A stretch of 64,000 nt of DNA from Clusia tigrina (lineage: Eukaryota > Arthropoda > Insecta > Diptera > Clusiidae), in contig OV050030.1 of assembly GCA_920105625.2 (NCBI GenBank), positions 89,313,652-89,377,651 of the forward strand, in the 5' to 3' direction. The notes under the pieces are model-generated. The model worked only from the letters and a program-made list of their open reading frames with translations, ran no database searches and had not been told where the DNA came from. The position numbers and the translations under genes were made by a program. Shown here piece after piece: positions 1 through 11,062 of this stretch (positions within the stretch are counted from its first letter, which is position 1; every line of letters starts with the position of its first letter).

Positions 1-866
1 CTTCTCCCGGATCTGAGATGTACATGACCAGTGACGGACTCAAACTAATTAATCTTCGACCGTTTGCTCTTGCACGCGAAACACTGTCCACAGTATTGGG
101 GCTTTGCTGCTTTGTTACTGGTTCTGGCTCTTTTGGGGGGATATACCAGGTTTTCATTATATACCGGACTTTCCGGCGAAAAAGGTTCGACGCCGCTCTC
201 AGATGTGCCAAACAAAAATTCCGCTTGCCTCTCTTCACTAAATACTAATCTTAGCTTTACCACGCGAGTTAATTTCTTCTGGTGTTGAATATTCCGGCCA
301 GCGAACTTCCGGAGGCAATGTCAATACTGTCTGTGTATATCCAGCCGATGCTGATGTTGATCTCCTCTATCCATTGAGGTACTATTGGTCGCCCTTCCTC
401 TTTTTAACTCTGCACACTCCTTCTCTAGCAGTGATGCTGCTTCCTCTGTTTCTGCCAATCTTTGAGAAAGTTCCTTCACCTTATTTTCAAGATACTGCTT
501 TTGTGCTCTCAAATCTTCTGTTTCTTTATGAAATTTGAACAATTTCTCCTCTGTCCTGTTTTGGATTGCTGTCCAGGCTTGATCCGCTACCTCTAATGGC
601 GACAGAGCTCCTCCGGCGTTTGCCAGTTTCTACAATTCCTGAGTTTCTTCCCTGCTCGTACTCGCTTCGAACTAGTCAGCTATTTTCCCAGCAAACAGTT
701 CTACCTCTGACTGTACGGATTTCAATCTTATTTCCTCATCAACCAGTTTTTGAATCGCCTCGCCAATTTGCTCCTGTATCAGCATTAACCCCTGCGCTTC
801 CTTTGTCATATCCAAAAACCAGAACAGGTTGCGTATCCCCAAAAATGATTTACAAATGAAACCCAA
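1..866 (-). pseudogene. gag pseudogene, unit 1 (5' part)
   Basis: The minus-strand frame opens at 866 with a helical N-terminal segment (672-866) that ends at a TAG at 669-671. A coiled-coil-like segment rich in Glu, Lys and Leu follows at about 321-542, in a frame disrupted relative to most units by the indel near 345-380. The next gag segment (45-263) is shortened by the extra G shared with unit 2. The capsid and zinc-knuckle parts lie beyond the window. Confidence 0.8.
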
Positions 867-1260
867 TAATTGTTAAAATTTGTTTATTGATTACCATCTT
901 ATCCCAATATTTTATTACATTATACTTATCGGTTTAATACAAGTTTATTTAAAATTACAATAGTCTCATTTTGAGGCATCAGGAGCCGGATGCTCAGTAG
1001 TCAATTCCAATCCAGCGGCAATCTGAGGTTCCCCTGACGTCTCTCCAGCTGCTTCTCCTCTAATCGGCATACATCTTGCCACAATCTGTTAGCGTGTCCC
1101 CACGGGATTGGAACCTCCACCGTGTCCTGTTCCTTCAACGCTTCTCTCAGGTATGCTAAACGATTCCGTTCGCGTTTCTACTCTCCTCCCCTTTTCCTTA
1201 TTCCCAGTCGTTTTCAATCCTGCAGAAAAGGCGTTATATCCCTTAGTTGCCGTTCCCTAG

Positions 1261-1384
1261 AGAATCGATTATAAACCATAATCTCCTCTAGATTCCCCTA
1301 GCTTCTGTAGCGTTTGTCAGTGTGGGTTTCTAGCAGAGAATCGATTATAAACCATAATCTGCTCTAGATCCCCTAGCTTCTGTC
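1261..1384. repeat. 48-bp direct repeat pair in LTR/leader block
   Basis: Two near-identical 48-bp copies, 1261-1308 and 1337-1384, begin agaatcgattataaaccata and end cccctagcttctgt. They are separated by 28 bp and differ at a few positions. The pair recurs in all units that reach this point. The array's right edge (47103) falls exactly before the position where the first copy would begin. Confidence 0.9.
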
Positions 1385-1411
1385 AGTTGGTATAACTTTG
1401 TTTAGTTCTAT

Positions 1412-1516
1412 GCGTCTGGTCTGCGTGATGCCGAAAGAAAGAAAGAGCGTCTGGTCTGCCTGATGCGGAAAGAAAGAAAGAGCGTCTTGTCTGCCTGATG
1501 CCGAAAGAAAGAAAGA
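1412..1516. repeat. Three 35-bp tandem repeats (GAAAGAAAGA-containing)
   Basis: Three consecutive 35-bp copies at 1412-1446, 1447-1481 and 1482-1516 each begin gcgtct(g/t)gtctgc and end gaaagaaagaaaga. The arrangement is kept in every unit. Units 4-7 share a gaaagaagg variant in the middle copy, while units 1-3, 8 and 9 have gaaagaaag. Confidence 0.92.
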
Positions 1517-1539
1517 GGCTGATCTGCTAGTTGCTCCTG

Positions 1540-1547
1540 CTTTTATG
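1540..1547 (-). promoter_or_regulatory. Candidate TATA box of the LTR-like block
   Basis: On the minus strand the sequence reads gagCATAAAAGcaggagc, a TATA-like motif about 670 bp upstream of the gag start and followed by the 35-bp repeats. It is the best TATA match found upstream of gag. Promoter function is an inference, and an initiator was not identified. Confidence 0.35.
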
Positions 1548-1559
1548 CTCCAGCTTCAG

Positions 1560-1850
1560 TGTAGATCATCTAATAGTTGTTGTTGTGCGGGAACTGTAGT
1601 TTGTTGTGGCACCTGTCTGCCATCTCGTGCTGTTGCATGTTGCTACTGTTTCCCGCATTGTTCTTCTTGTTTGAATTTGACCTTGGGCCACCTTGAGTAC
1701 ATTGTTGTTGTTTTCTCTCTGTTGTTCTTGTAAGTTTTTGCCCTTGGGCCACCTTCAATATTGTGTTGTTGTTGTGATGATTTACCTTGTTGTTGTTCCT
1801 TGTCTTTGTTGTTGTTGCTATTTGCCCTTCGGCCACCTTCAGCACATTGT
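1560..1850. repeat. TTG/CAA triplet-rich zone with three GGTGGCC motifs
   Basis: Imperfect TTG repeats alternate with three related copies of a motif reading ggccaccttg/c on the plus strand (near 1687, 1748 and 1830). On the minus strand this gives an apparent Asn/Gln-rich ORF (1570-1845). I treat that as a by-product of triplet expansion, because it lies upstream of gag inside the LTR-like block. In units 4-9 the last triplet run is 3 bp longer (cttgtttgttg), and this run is in frame. Confidence 0.75.
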
Positions 1851-2063
1851 TGATATTTTATATCGATAACATAAAATATTTATAAATATTAAATATTGGA
1901 TATTTAATTCTGCTTCTCCTCTTTATGCTTTGTCCGCCCTGTTGGTGTGCTTAGCGATCGGTCTGTCGTGGTTCACTTTATGCTTGGCCTTCGTTTTTGG
2001 GTGTTGTTAGTGGGTTATTTTCCGAACTTATGCAGTCGGCAACTTCTGTCGCGATCTCTTGTG

Positions 2064-2131
2064 AATTCATATCAGTGCGTTAGGCACTGTTGTTGTAAAT
2101 TCATATCAGTGCGTTGGGCACTGTGGTTGTA
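2064..2131. repeat. Two 34-bp tandem repeats in LTR-like block
   Basis: Copies at 2064-2097 and 2098-2131 begin aattcatatcagtgcgtt and contain the short palindromic stem cagtgcgttaggcactg. A third, partial copy (cattcatat) follows. Units 8 and 9 share gcgctaggc in the first copy. Confidence 0.88.
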
Positions 2132-2444
2132 CATTCATATTATTTTAACTGTGGTCAGCCGTTTGCACAATTGTTTGTGTGATATTCTCCTGTGTTATCT
2201 TGCGTTGTTGACTTCGTTGCATGTTTTTCGTCGCTTATCACAAGGTTCCACTGTCTGACTTAATTGTGGCTGTGTCTTCTGTCCTCCCAACGCAGAGTAT
2301 AACACTTGTTGTTGGTAGCATTACTATGGTGGGAGGTGTCTTAGACTCACTTGTATGATGGCTGCTGCACTAAATATGATGGCGGTTGTGTGTGTGGGGT
2401 TTTAGCAATGAAAGTGGGAGGTGCCAAAGTCTTAAGACTATTTT

Positions 2445-2501
2445 CGTGTATATTTTAGGGTAGGTTGTTTAAGCACTTGGCCCCTATGTTAAATATACAC
2501 G
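2445..2501. repeat. 11-bp inverted repeat near the unit junction
   Basis: The arms cgtgtatattt (2445-2455) and aaatatacacg (2491-2501) are exact reverse complements with a 35-bp spacer. They sit just inside the presumed outer end of the LTR-like block, next to the RT junction (about 2520-2545). It could be a transcript hairpin or an old element end. Its function is unknown. Confidence 0.7.
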
Positions 2502-2540
2502 TTATGACAAAACTGAATATGTAGGGGCAAATTTACGCCT

Positions 2541-3524
2541 ATAATTTGCTCCTCACACATTTAACATTCCTTCCACGGCAGTCTGTACTATTTTTGGTTT
2601 ATTGGTGGTTGATCCACTCTAGTATGTATTTCATGCTCTACTTCCGGTTATATGTTAGCTGGTCTTCTACCAGCAAAAATATGTCATGGAATGACATACA
2701 TATGGCTTCTATTGATGCCGTCTCTTCTGAATTTACGATTGGGTCTAGCTTCAGTGATTCTAGTACTCTCTCCATCCTTTTTCTTATATCTGCCTGCTTA
2801 ATCTGATTAACCGATCCATAATTCGGTTCTTTAAAATGATCATAACTAGTGAAGTTAGGCCTAAAATTCTTATCCATATAGTAGTCCTCTTCTGATGCAT
2901 TTAGTACGCAAGCGTACGCCTTACCCTTGTCAACGTGCGTTATGGTCTCTCCCATATATACGCCCTCCGCTAGCTGCTGCTTGTGCAAACAAACTGTTCG
3001 AAGTTTCGTGTTAACATGTATAATAACTACTCTGGTTGACCTTGCGTTTACTACCTCCATACTACTATTCATAACCCTATTCACGGTTCCTTCCTGCCAT
3101 GACCTTAATGGAAGAGTAAGGATTATATTCTTATTATTATCATAAAACAATAACTGTTTCTCTAGCGCATCAAGTATGGTGCGCCCCAAAGATTAGCGCG
3201 CCCAATTATCCCATCCGCCGGAATACCTGCCGTATCCAATTCCACTGTGTACACTCTAACACTCATGCTCTTAACTTCACTGTGCCCTATTCTGAGCGAT
3301 CCCAGTGTCCTGATGGAACCTCTAAGCGCTCCGTTAAGCGTTCTTACGTCCATCTAATTAATCTCCAGCCCTTTCCGTAAAATAGTAGATTTTACGAGGC
3401 TGGTGTCCGCCCCTGAATCTACCAAAAGCACTAGCTTTCCACTAGCTGCCTCCTTGCAGGGTATCTCAATGAAAGCGTCACCCGTTCTGCTTACAACGAA
3501 GCAACGTCCTTTTGTTCTCAGCAT
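2541..3524 (-). pseudogene. pol pseudogene, unit 2: retropepsin and RT stub
   Basis: This is the remnant of a Ty3/gypsy-like pol. The retropepsin core has a DSGA active-site motif (codons at 3408-3419), a flap-like region and a downstream I-I-G-R motif (near 3205-3215). A linker of about 183 codons (2638-3189) then ends in the CMSFHDIF...EDQLTYNR segment that precedes RT in gypsy-type pol. The first RT residues follow in a shifted frame (H-E-I-H-T-R-V-D, then Y-R-L-P) and stop near 2545, where LTR-like sequence begins. No RT active site, RNase H or integrase follows. A TAG at 3354-3356 interrupts the protease where units 5-10 have CAG. Confidence 0.88.
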
Positions 3525-3630
3525 GGACGGGTATCTACTTCCTGACTCTTCAAGTTTTTTTCTCCATGCACCGCATCATATACTCTCTAAAAACTATCAT
3601 GAATATCTTAACTATACATTCTCGTACCGC

Positions 3631-3852
3631 CTACGCGGCAATTGGACTATACTTTCTAACCTTATTAAAACTTAACTTAAGTACTAGAATCATCACAGTT
3701 ACCCAATTCAAAACGCAATCAACAATTTTTTCCCGGAGAGACTCTTGCTCCTCCGTATCTTGAACCATAGTTCTTACATTACTCGGTACTGGGTATTGGA
3801 GAGCCTCTTGCTCCTCCTTCTCCTGGAATGTTGTTCTTACATTAGTAGTCAC
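3631..3852 (-). other. Glu/Gln-rich spacer between gag and protease
   Basis: An open minus-strand stretch of 73 codons contains an imperfect repeat: two segments of the type NVRTxxQ(D/E)xEEQE(A/S)L, one per about 20 residues. It may be the C-terminal part of gag or the N-terminal part of pro. I recognise no domain. It is present in every complete unit. In units 7 and 8 a 7-bp insertion (ttcaaaa) changes its C-terminus. Confidence 0.5.
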
Positions 3853-3896
3853 ACGTACTTCTGGCCTAATTCTTTCTTCCTTTCTTTTGGCTTTCC

Positions 3897-5966
3897 AGTC
3901 TACTGGCCTCCTGGACTGGGCCGCTGGAAGTTTCCATGGTCCCTTTGTTGCAATTGCCCTTCACTGCATTCCGCTGCCCGATGTCCCACTCGTTCACATG
4001 AGAAGAATTTCAACCCCTGTATGGTATTGCTCATTCTCGCATCACTTCTGGAATTCCAATTTGGTCGCAGCTGACCACTCCACCCGTATTGAAGGGACTT
4101 CTTGCTTGGTTAATTCCTTCTGTTGAATTAACTCGGGACGACTGAAGTTACCCCTGCTGTCCCTCAAGGGTGGATCCGGGCGCCACGTAGCTGGCTGCCT
4201 TCTACTCTGATCCAATTTTGTGTGTCCTTGGCTCTGTCTACTTGCCTCATGACCATATGTTTGGCACTCCATACAGTAGGGCTTGTTTTTGCGTGTAAAG
4301 CATCCATCCCTTGTATGACTTGGCTTACGGCAGAATGAGCAAATGGGTTTTCTTGGCTGGAATCTCTCGACTAGGAATCATTGGTCTCTTTGTTGCGAAA
4401 ATTGGCCCATCAATCTACCGACTTCACTTATGTTCCGTTGCTATACCGGTCCTACCTCTGCAGGAGCATTAGTCCAGCAGATTCCACCTGTTGTCATTCG
4501 TTGTTATATTGCTGCTTCAGCGGAAGAGACCGCTTCCACTAGCTCTGCCTTACTCCTCTGCGTTAGATTAAGCGTGTAATTTGCTAAATCCCTATTTATC
4601 AGGCCTGCTTTGAACACAGAAATTAGCTCATTCCACTTGAGCCTTGTATGCTACAATGTTTCCTGGAAACAGACTGTTGGCTTCCGCCTCAGCAGCGTTC
4701 CTCAAGGATCTAAGCCTTCGTCCCCATGCTCTCAATTCCTCCCCAGGTTTCTGAGTTGATTCCCGTATGAGACAGTCGAATGACTTTTGTTTTAAGTACG
4801 TTCTATCTAAAAGCGCATATAAATTCGACAGAGTGCTTACTGAGCTATGCGCTAGTAAATCCAACGCATCACCTGTGGTCCTTTGCCTAATCACTTTATT
4901 AAGTGTTCCCCGTCTGCTTCCGGAAGACTCTGCTGTGCTATCTCACAACCTTCTTTGAAGCGCCTGATCTCAGTTCTCAGATCATACAACTTCTCCACCG
5001 CATGAGCAACTTCCAGAATGCCCATTTTACTTCTTTGTGTTTTCTTAATTGCTGGTAAAATCTTAGCGTTATTAATCTCTTGGGGGGTTTCCAGATTCAC
5101 TTCTCCCGGATCTGAGATGTACATGACCAGTGACGGACTCAAACTAATTAATCTTCGACCGTTTGCTCTTGCACGCGAAACACTGTCCACAGTATTGGGG
5201 CTTTGCTGCTTTGTTACTGGTTCTGGCTCTTTTGGGGGGATATACCAGGTTTTCATTATATACCGGACTTTCCGGCGAAAAAGGTTCGACGCCGCTCTCA
5301 GATGTGCCAAACAAAAATTCCGCTTGCCTCTCTTCACTAAATACTAATCTTAGCTTTACCACGCGAGTTAATTTCTTCTGGTGTTGAATATTCCGGCCAG
5401 CGAACTTCCGGAGGCAATGTCAATACTGTCTGTGTATATCCAGCCGTTGCTGATTTCGATCTCTCTCTATTCGTTGAGGTACTATTGGTCGTCCGTCCTC
5501 TTTTTAATTCTGCACACTCCTTCTCTAACAGTGATGCTGCTTCCTCTGTTTCTGACAATCTTTGAGAAAGTTCCTTCACCTTATTTTCAAGATACTGCTT
5601 TTGTGCTCTCAAATCTTCTGTTTCTTTATGAAATTTGAACAATTTCTCCTCTGTCCTGTTTTGGATTGCTGTCCAGGCTTGATCCGCTACCTCTAATGGC
5701 GACAGAGCTCCTCCGGCGTTTGCCAGTTTCTACAATTCCTGAGTTTCTTCCCTGCTCGTACTCGCTTCGAACTAGTCAGCTATTTTCCCAGCAAACAGTT
5801 CTACCTCTGACTGTACGGATTTCAATCTTATTTCCTCATCAACCAGTTTTTGAATCGCCTCGCCAATTTGCTCCTGTATCAGCATTAACCCCTGCGCTTC
5901 CTTTGTCATATCCAAAAACCAGAACAGGTTGCGTATCCCCAAAAATGATTTACAAATGAAACCCAA
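3897..5966 (-). pseudogene. gag pseudogene, unit 2 (reference description)
   Basis: Decayed Gag structural polyprotein gene on the minus strand. In order: a helical N-terminal segment 5966-5772 ending at TAG; a Glu/Lys/Leu-rich coiled-coil-like segment 5642-5337; a Pro/Ser-rich and helical segment 5361-4891; a capsid-like helical segment 4894-4628; and in another frame a zinc-knuckle region. The first knuckle is canonical CX2CX4HX4C (4300-4341). The second keeps CX2CX4H but lacks the last Cys (4234-4275). A third near 3966-4005 has Phe for its first Cys. Several frameshifts and stops separate the segments, so no complete Gag can be made. The extra G shared with unit 1 adds a further break near 5240. 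Confidence 0.88.
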
Positions 5967-7640
5967 TAATTGTTAAAATTTGTTTATTGATTACCATCTT
6001 ATCCCAATATTTTATTACATTATACTTATCGGTTTAATACAAGTTTATTTAAAATTACAATAGTCTCATTTTGAGGCATCAGGAGCCGGATGCTCAGTAG
6101 TCAATTCCAATCCAGCGGCAATCTGAGGTTCCCCTGACGTCTCTCCAGCTGCTTCTCCTCTAATCGGCATACATCTTGCCACAATCTGTTAGCGTGTCCC
6201 CACGGGATTGGAACCTCCACCGTGTCCTGTTCCTTCAACGCTTCTCTCAGGTATGCTAAACGATTCCGTTCGCGTTTCTACTCTCCTCCCCTTTTCCTTA
6301 TTCCCAGTCGTTTTCAATCCTGCAGAAAAGGCGTTATATCCCTTAGTTGCCGTTCCCTAGAGAATCGATTATAAACCATAATCTCCTCTAGATTCCCCTA
6401 GCTTCTGTAGCGTTTGTCAGTGTGGGTTTCTAGCAGAGAATCGATTATAAACCATAATCTGCTCTAGATCCCCTAGCTTCTGTCAGTTGGTATAACTTTG
6501 TTTAGTTCTATGCGTCTGGTCTGCGTGATGCCGAAAGAAAGAAAGAGCGTCTGGTCTGCCTGATGCGGAAAGAAAGAAAGAGCGTCTTGTCTGCCTGATG
6601 CCGAAAGAAAGAAAGAGGCTGATCTGCTAGTTGCTCCTGCTTTTATGCTCCAGCTTCAGTGTAGATCATCTAATAGTTGTTGTTGTGCGGGAACTGTAGT
6701 TTGTTGTGGCACCTGTCTGCCATCTCGTGCTGTTGCATGTTGCTACTGTTTCCCGCATTGTTCTTCTTGTTTGAATTTGACCTTGGGCCACCTTGAGTAC
6801 ATTGTTGTTGTTTTCTCTCTGTTGTTCTTGTAAGTTTTTGCCCTTGGGCCACCTTCAATATTGTGTTGTTGTTGTGATGATTTACCTTGTTGTTGTTCCT
6901 TGTCTTTGTTGTTGTTGCTATTTGCCCTTCGGCCACCTTCAGCACATTGTTGATATTTTATATCGATAACATAAAATATTTATAAATATTAAATATTGGA
7001 TATTTAATTCTGCTTCTCCTCTTTATGCTTTGTCCGCCCTGTTGGTGTGCTTAGCGATCGGTCTGTCGTGGTTCACTTTATGCTTGGCCTTCGTTTTTGG
7101 GTGTTGTTAGTGGGTTATTTTCCGAACTTATGCAGTCGGCAACTTCTGTCGCGATCTCTTGTGAATTCATATCAGTGCGTTAGGCACTGTTGTTGTAAAT
7201 TCATATCAGTGCGTTGGGCACTGTGGTTGTACATTCATATTATTTTAACTGTGGTCAGCCGTTTGCACAATTGTTTGTGTGATATTCTCCTGTGTTATCT
7301 TGCGTTGTTGACTTCGTTGCATGTTTTTCGTCGCTTATCACAAGGTTCCACTGTCTGACTTAATTGTGGCTGTGTCTTCTGTCCTCCCAACGCAGAGTAT
7401 AACACTTGTTGTTGGTAGCATTACTATGGTGGGAGGTGTCTTAGACTCACTTGTATGATGGCTGCTGCACTAAATATGATGGCGGTTGTGTGTGTGGGGT
7501 TTTAGCAATGAAAGTGGGAGGTGCCAAAGTCTTAAGACTATTTTCGTGTATATTTTAGGGTAGGTTGTTTAAGCACTTGGCCCCTATGTTAAATATACAC
7601 GTTATGACAAAACTGAATATGTAGGGGCAAATTTACGCCT

Positions 7641-8624
7641 ATAATTTGCTCCTCACACATTTAACATTCCTTCCACGGCAGTCTGTACTATTTTTGGTTT
7701 ATTGGTGGTTGATCCACTCTAGTATGTATTTCATGCTCTACTTCCGGTTATATGTTAGCTGGTCTTCTACCAGCAAAAATATGTCATGGAATGACATACA
7801 TATGGCTTCTATTGATGCCGTCTCTTCTGAATTTACGATTGGGTCTAGCTTCAGTGATTCTAGTACTCTCTCCATCCTTTTTCTTATATCTGCCTGCTTA
7901 ATCTGATTAACCGATCCATAATTCGGTTCTTTAAAATGATCATAACTAGTGAAGTTAGGCCTAAAATTCTTATCCATATAGTAGTCCTCTTCTGATGCAT
8001 TTAGTACGCAAGCGTACGCCTTACCCTTGTCAACGTGCGTTATGGTCTCTCCCATATATACGCCCTCCGCTAGCTGCTGCTTGTGCAAACAAACTGTTCG
8101 AAGTTTCGTGTTAACATGTATAATAACTACTCTGGTTGACCTTGCGTTTACTACCTCCATACTACTATTCATAACCCTATTCACGGTTCCTTCCTGCCAT
8201 GACCTTAATGGAAGAGTAAGGATTATATTCTTATTATTATCATAAAACAATAACTGTTTCTCTAGCGCATCAAGTATGGTGCGCCCCAAAGATTAGCGCG
8301 CCCAATTATCCCATCCGCCGGAATACCTGCCGTATCCAATTCCACTGTGTACACTCTAACACTCATGCTCTTAACTTCACTGTGCCCTATTCTGAGCGAT
8401 CCCAGTGTCCTGATGGAACCTCTAAGCGCTCCGTTAAGCGTTCTTACGTCCATCTAATTAATCTCCAGCCCTTTCCGTAAAATAGTAGATTTTACGAGGC
8501 TGGTGTCCGCCCCTGAATCTACCAAAAGCACTAGCTTTCCACTAGCTGCCTCCTTGCAGGGTATCTCAATGAAAGCGTCACCCGTTCTGCTTACAACGAA
8601 GCAACGTCCTTTTGTTCTCAGCAT
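7641..8624 (-). pseudogene. pol pseudogene, unit 3: retropepsin and RT stub
   Basis: Same layout as unit 2. The protease DSGA motif is kept, TAG interrupts protease at 8454-8456, the linker ORF is intact at 7738-8289, and the RT stub ends at the LTR-like junction. Confidence 0.86.
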
Positions 8625-8996
8625 GGACGGGTATCTACTTCCTGACTCTTCAAGTTTTTTTCTCCATGCACCGCATCATATACTCTCTAAAAACTATCAT
8701 GAATATCTTAACTATACATTCTCGTACCGCCTACGCGGCAATTGGACTATACTTTCTAACCTTATTAAAACTTAACTTAAGTACTAGAATCATCACAGTT
8801 ACCCAATTCAAAACGCAATCAACAATTTTTTCCCGGAGAGACTCTTGCTCCTCCGTATCTTGAACCATAGTTCTTACATTACTCGGTACTGGGTATTGGA
8901 GAGCCTCTTGCTCCTCCTTCTCCTGGAATGTTGTTCTTACATTAGTAGTCACACGTACTTCTGGCCTAATTCTTTCTTCCTTTCTTTTGGCTTTCC

Positions 8997-11062
8997 AGTC
9001 TACTGGCCTCCTGGACTGGGCCGCTGGAAGTTTCCATGGTCCCTTTGTTGCAATTGCCCTTCACTGCATTCCGCTGCCCGATGTCCCACTCGTTCACATG
9101 AGAAGAATTTCAACCCCTGTATGGTATTGCTCATTCTCGCATCACTTCTGGAATTCCAATTTGGTCGCAGCTGACCACTCCACCCGTATTGAAGGGACTT
9201 CTTGCTTGGTTAATTCCTTCTGTTGAATTAACTCGGGACGACTGAAGTTACCCCTGCTGTCCCTCAAGGGTGGATCCGGGCGCCACGTAGCTGGCTGCCT
9301 TCTACTCTGATCCAATTTTGTGTGTCCTTGGCTCTGTCTACTTGCCTCATGACCATATGTTTGGCACTCCATACAGTAGGGCTTGTTTTTGCGTGTAAAG
9401 CATCCATCCCTTGTATGACTTGGCTTACGGCAGAATGAGCAAATGGGTTTTCTTGGCTGGAATCTCTCGACTAGGAATCATTGGTCTCTTTGTTGCGAAA
9501 ATTGGCCCATCAATCTACCGACTTCACTTATGTTCCGTTGCTATACCGGTCCTACCTCTGCAGGAGCATTAGTCCAGCAGATTCCACCTGTTGTCATTCG
9601 TTGTTATATTGCTGCTTCAGCGGAAGAGACCGCTTCCACTAGCTCTGCCTTACTCCTCTGCGTTAGATTAAGCGTGTAATTTGCTAAATCCCTATTTATC
9701 AGGCCTGCTTTGAACACAGAAATTAGCTCATTCCACTTGAGCCTTGTATGCTACAATGTTTCCTGGAAACAGACTGTTGGCTTCCGCCTCAGCAGCGTTC
9801 CTCAAGGATCTAAGCCTTCGTCCCCATGCTCTCAATTCCTCCCCAGGTTTCTGAGTTGATTCCCGTATGAGACAGTCGAATGACTTTTGTTTTAAGTACG
9901 TTCTATCTAAAAGCGCATATAAATTCGACAGAGTGCTTACTGAGCTATGCGCTAGTAAATCCAACGCATCACCTGTGGTCCTTTGCCTAATCACTTTATT
10001 AAGTGTTCCCCGTCTGCTTCCGGAAGACTCTGCTGTGCTATCTCACAACCTTCTTTGAAGCGCCTGATCTCAGTTCTCAGATCATACAACTTCTCCACCG
10101 CATGAGCAACTTCCAGAATGCCCATTTTACTTCTTTGTGTTTTCTTAATTGCTGGTAAAATCTTAGCGTTATTAATCTCTTGGGGGGTTTCCAGATTCAC
10201 TTCTCCCGGATCTGAGATGTACATGACCAGTGACGGACTCAAACTAATTAATCTTCGACCGTTTGCTCCTGCACGCGAAACACTGTCCACAGTATGGGGG
10301 CTTTGCTGCTTTGTTACTGGTTCTGGCTCTTTTGGGGGATATACCAGGTTTTCATTATATACCGGACTTTCCGGCGAAAAAGGTTCGACGCCGCTCTCAG
10401 ATGTGCCAAACAAAAATTCCGCTTGCCTCTCTTCACTAAATACTAATCTTAGCTTTACCACGCGAGTTAATTTCTTCTGGTGTTAAATATTCCGGCCAGC
10501 GAACTTCCGGAGGCAATGTCAATACTGTCTGTGTATATCCAGCCGATGCTGATGTTGATCTCCTCTATCCATTGAGGTACTATTGGTCGCCCTTCCTCTT
10601 TTTAACTCTGCACACTCCTTCTCTAGCAGTGATGCTGCTTCCTCTGTTTCTGCCAATCTTTGAGAAAGTTCCTTCACCTTATTCTTAAGGTACTCCTTTT
10701 GTGCTCTCAAACCTTCTATTTCTTTATAAAATTTGAACAATTACTCCTCTGTCTTTTGGATTGCTGTCAAGGCTTGACCCGATACCTCTAATGGCGACAC
10801 AACTTCTCCGGCGTTTGCCTGTTTCCACAATTCCTGAGTTTCTTCCCTGCTCGTACTCGCTTCGAACTAGTCAGCTATTTTCCCCAGCAAACAGTTCTAC
10901 CTCTGACTGTACGGATTTCAATCTTATTTCCTCATCAACCAGTTTTTGAATCGCCTCGCCAATTTGCTCCTGTATCAGCATTAACCCCTGCGCTTCCTTT
11001 GTCATATCCAAAAACCAGAACAGGTTGCGTATCCCCAAAAATGATTTACAAATGAAACCCAA
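8997..11062 (-). pseudogene. gag pseudogene, unit 3 (with diverged tract)
   Basis: Same domain order as unit 2, with zinc knuckles at about 9334-9441. Between about 10490 and 10840 the sequence is clearly diverged: gttaaatattcc, tctttataaaatttg, gcttgacccgatacc, and gtttccacaattcc where all other units have gtttctacaattcc. The last difference restores a Trp codon where the other units read TAG. The TAG after the N-terminal segment is still present near 10868, so the gene is still broken. Confidence 0.86.

Larger units (their letters stand above)
1..2520 (-). mobile_element. Array unit 1 (partial; LTR/leader and gag N-terminal part)
   Basis: Only the 5' part (minus-strand sense) of this unit is in the window: LTR-like block plus leader at 867-2520 and gag from 866 to the window edge. 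It shares an extra G with unit 2 in the G-run near 137-142 (cttttgggggga), which shifts the gag frame. It also carries the variant near 345-380 (gatgctgatgttgatc) that is otherwise found only in unit 3. Confidence 0.9.
867..2520 (-). repeat. LTR-like and 5' leader block (representative, unit 1)
   Basis: This 1.65-kb non-coding block lies upstream (minus sense) of gag and directly follows the RT stub of the next unit, the place expected of an LTR plus leader. It contains a TATA-like box (1540-1547), a triplet-rich zone (1560-1850), an AT-rich zone (1855-1905) and nested tandem repeats at 1261-1384, 1412-1516 and 2064-2131. I could not fix LTR ends or a primer-binding site, since only one copy occurs per unit and no flanking LTR pair is available. 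Equivalent blocks are at 5967-7620, 11063-12716, 16151-17768, 21211-22867, 26311-27967, 31408-33062, 36502-38158, 41608-43264 and, truncated, 46710-47103. Confidence 0.6.
2521..7620 (-). mobile_element. Array unit 2 (complete, 5100 bp)
   Basis: Reading on the minus strand: LTR/leader block 7620-5967, gag 5966-3897, Glu/Gln-rich spacer 3852-3631, protease and RT stub 3524-2541. Unit-specific state: extra G in the gag G-run at 5236-5242 (shared with unit 1) and a stop in protease (shared with units 3 and 4). Its LTR block appears almost identical to that of unit 1. Confidence 0.93.

Noticed and set aside
1412..1516. Regular 35-bp repeats as a CRISPR-like array
   Set aside because: The repeats are directly adjacent with no spacers, the sequence is eukaryotic, and no cas-like gene exists.
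1570..1845. Asn/Gln-rich 91-residue minus-strand ORF, repeated in most units, as a prion-like protein
   Set aside because: It is produced by TTG triplet repeats in the LTR-like block, has no supporting context, and changes with repeat length between units.
1947..2258. 103-residue plus-strand ORF conserved across units 1-3
   Set aside because: Conservation only reflects array identity. It lies over the 34-bp repeats in the LTR-like block and has no recognisable domain. In units 4-9 it is shortened to 65 residues by changes typical of neutral sequence.
3745..4074. 109-residue plus-strand ORF (and the larger 189-residue version in units 7 and 8)
   Set aside because: It is antisense to the gag zinc-knuckle and spacer region. 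The longer form arises only from the 7-bp insertion joining two frames.
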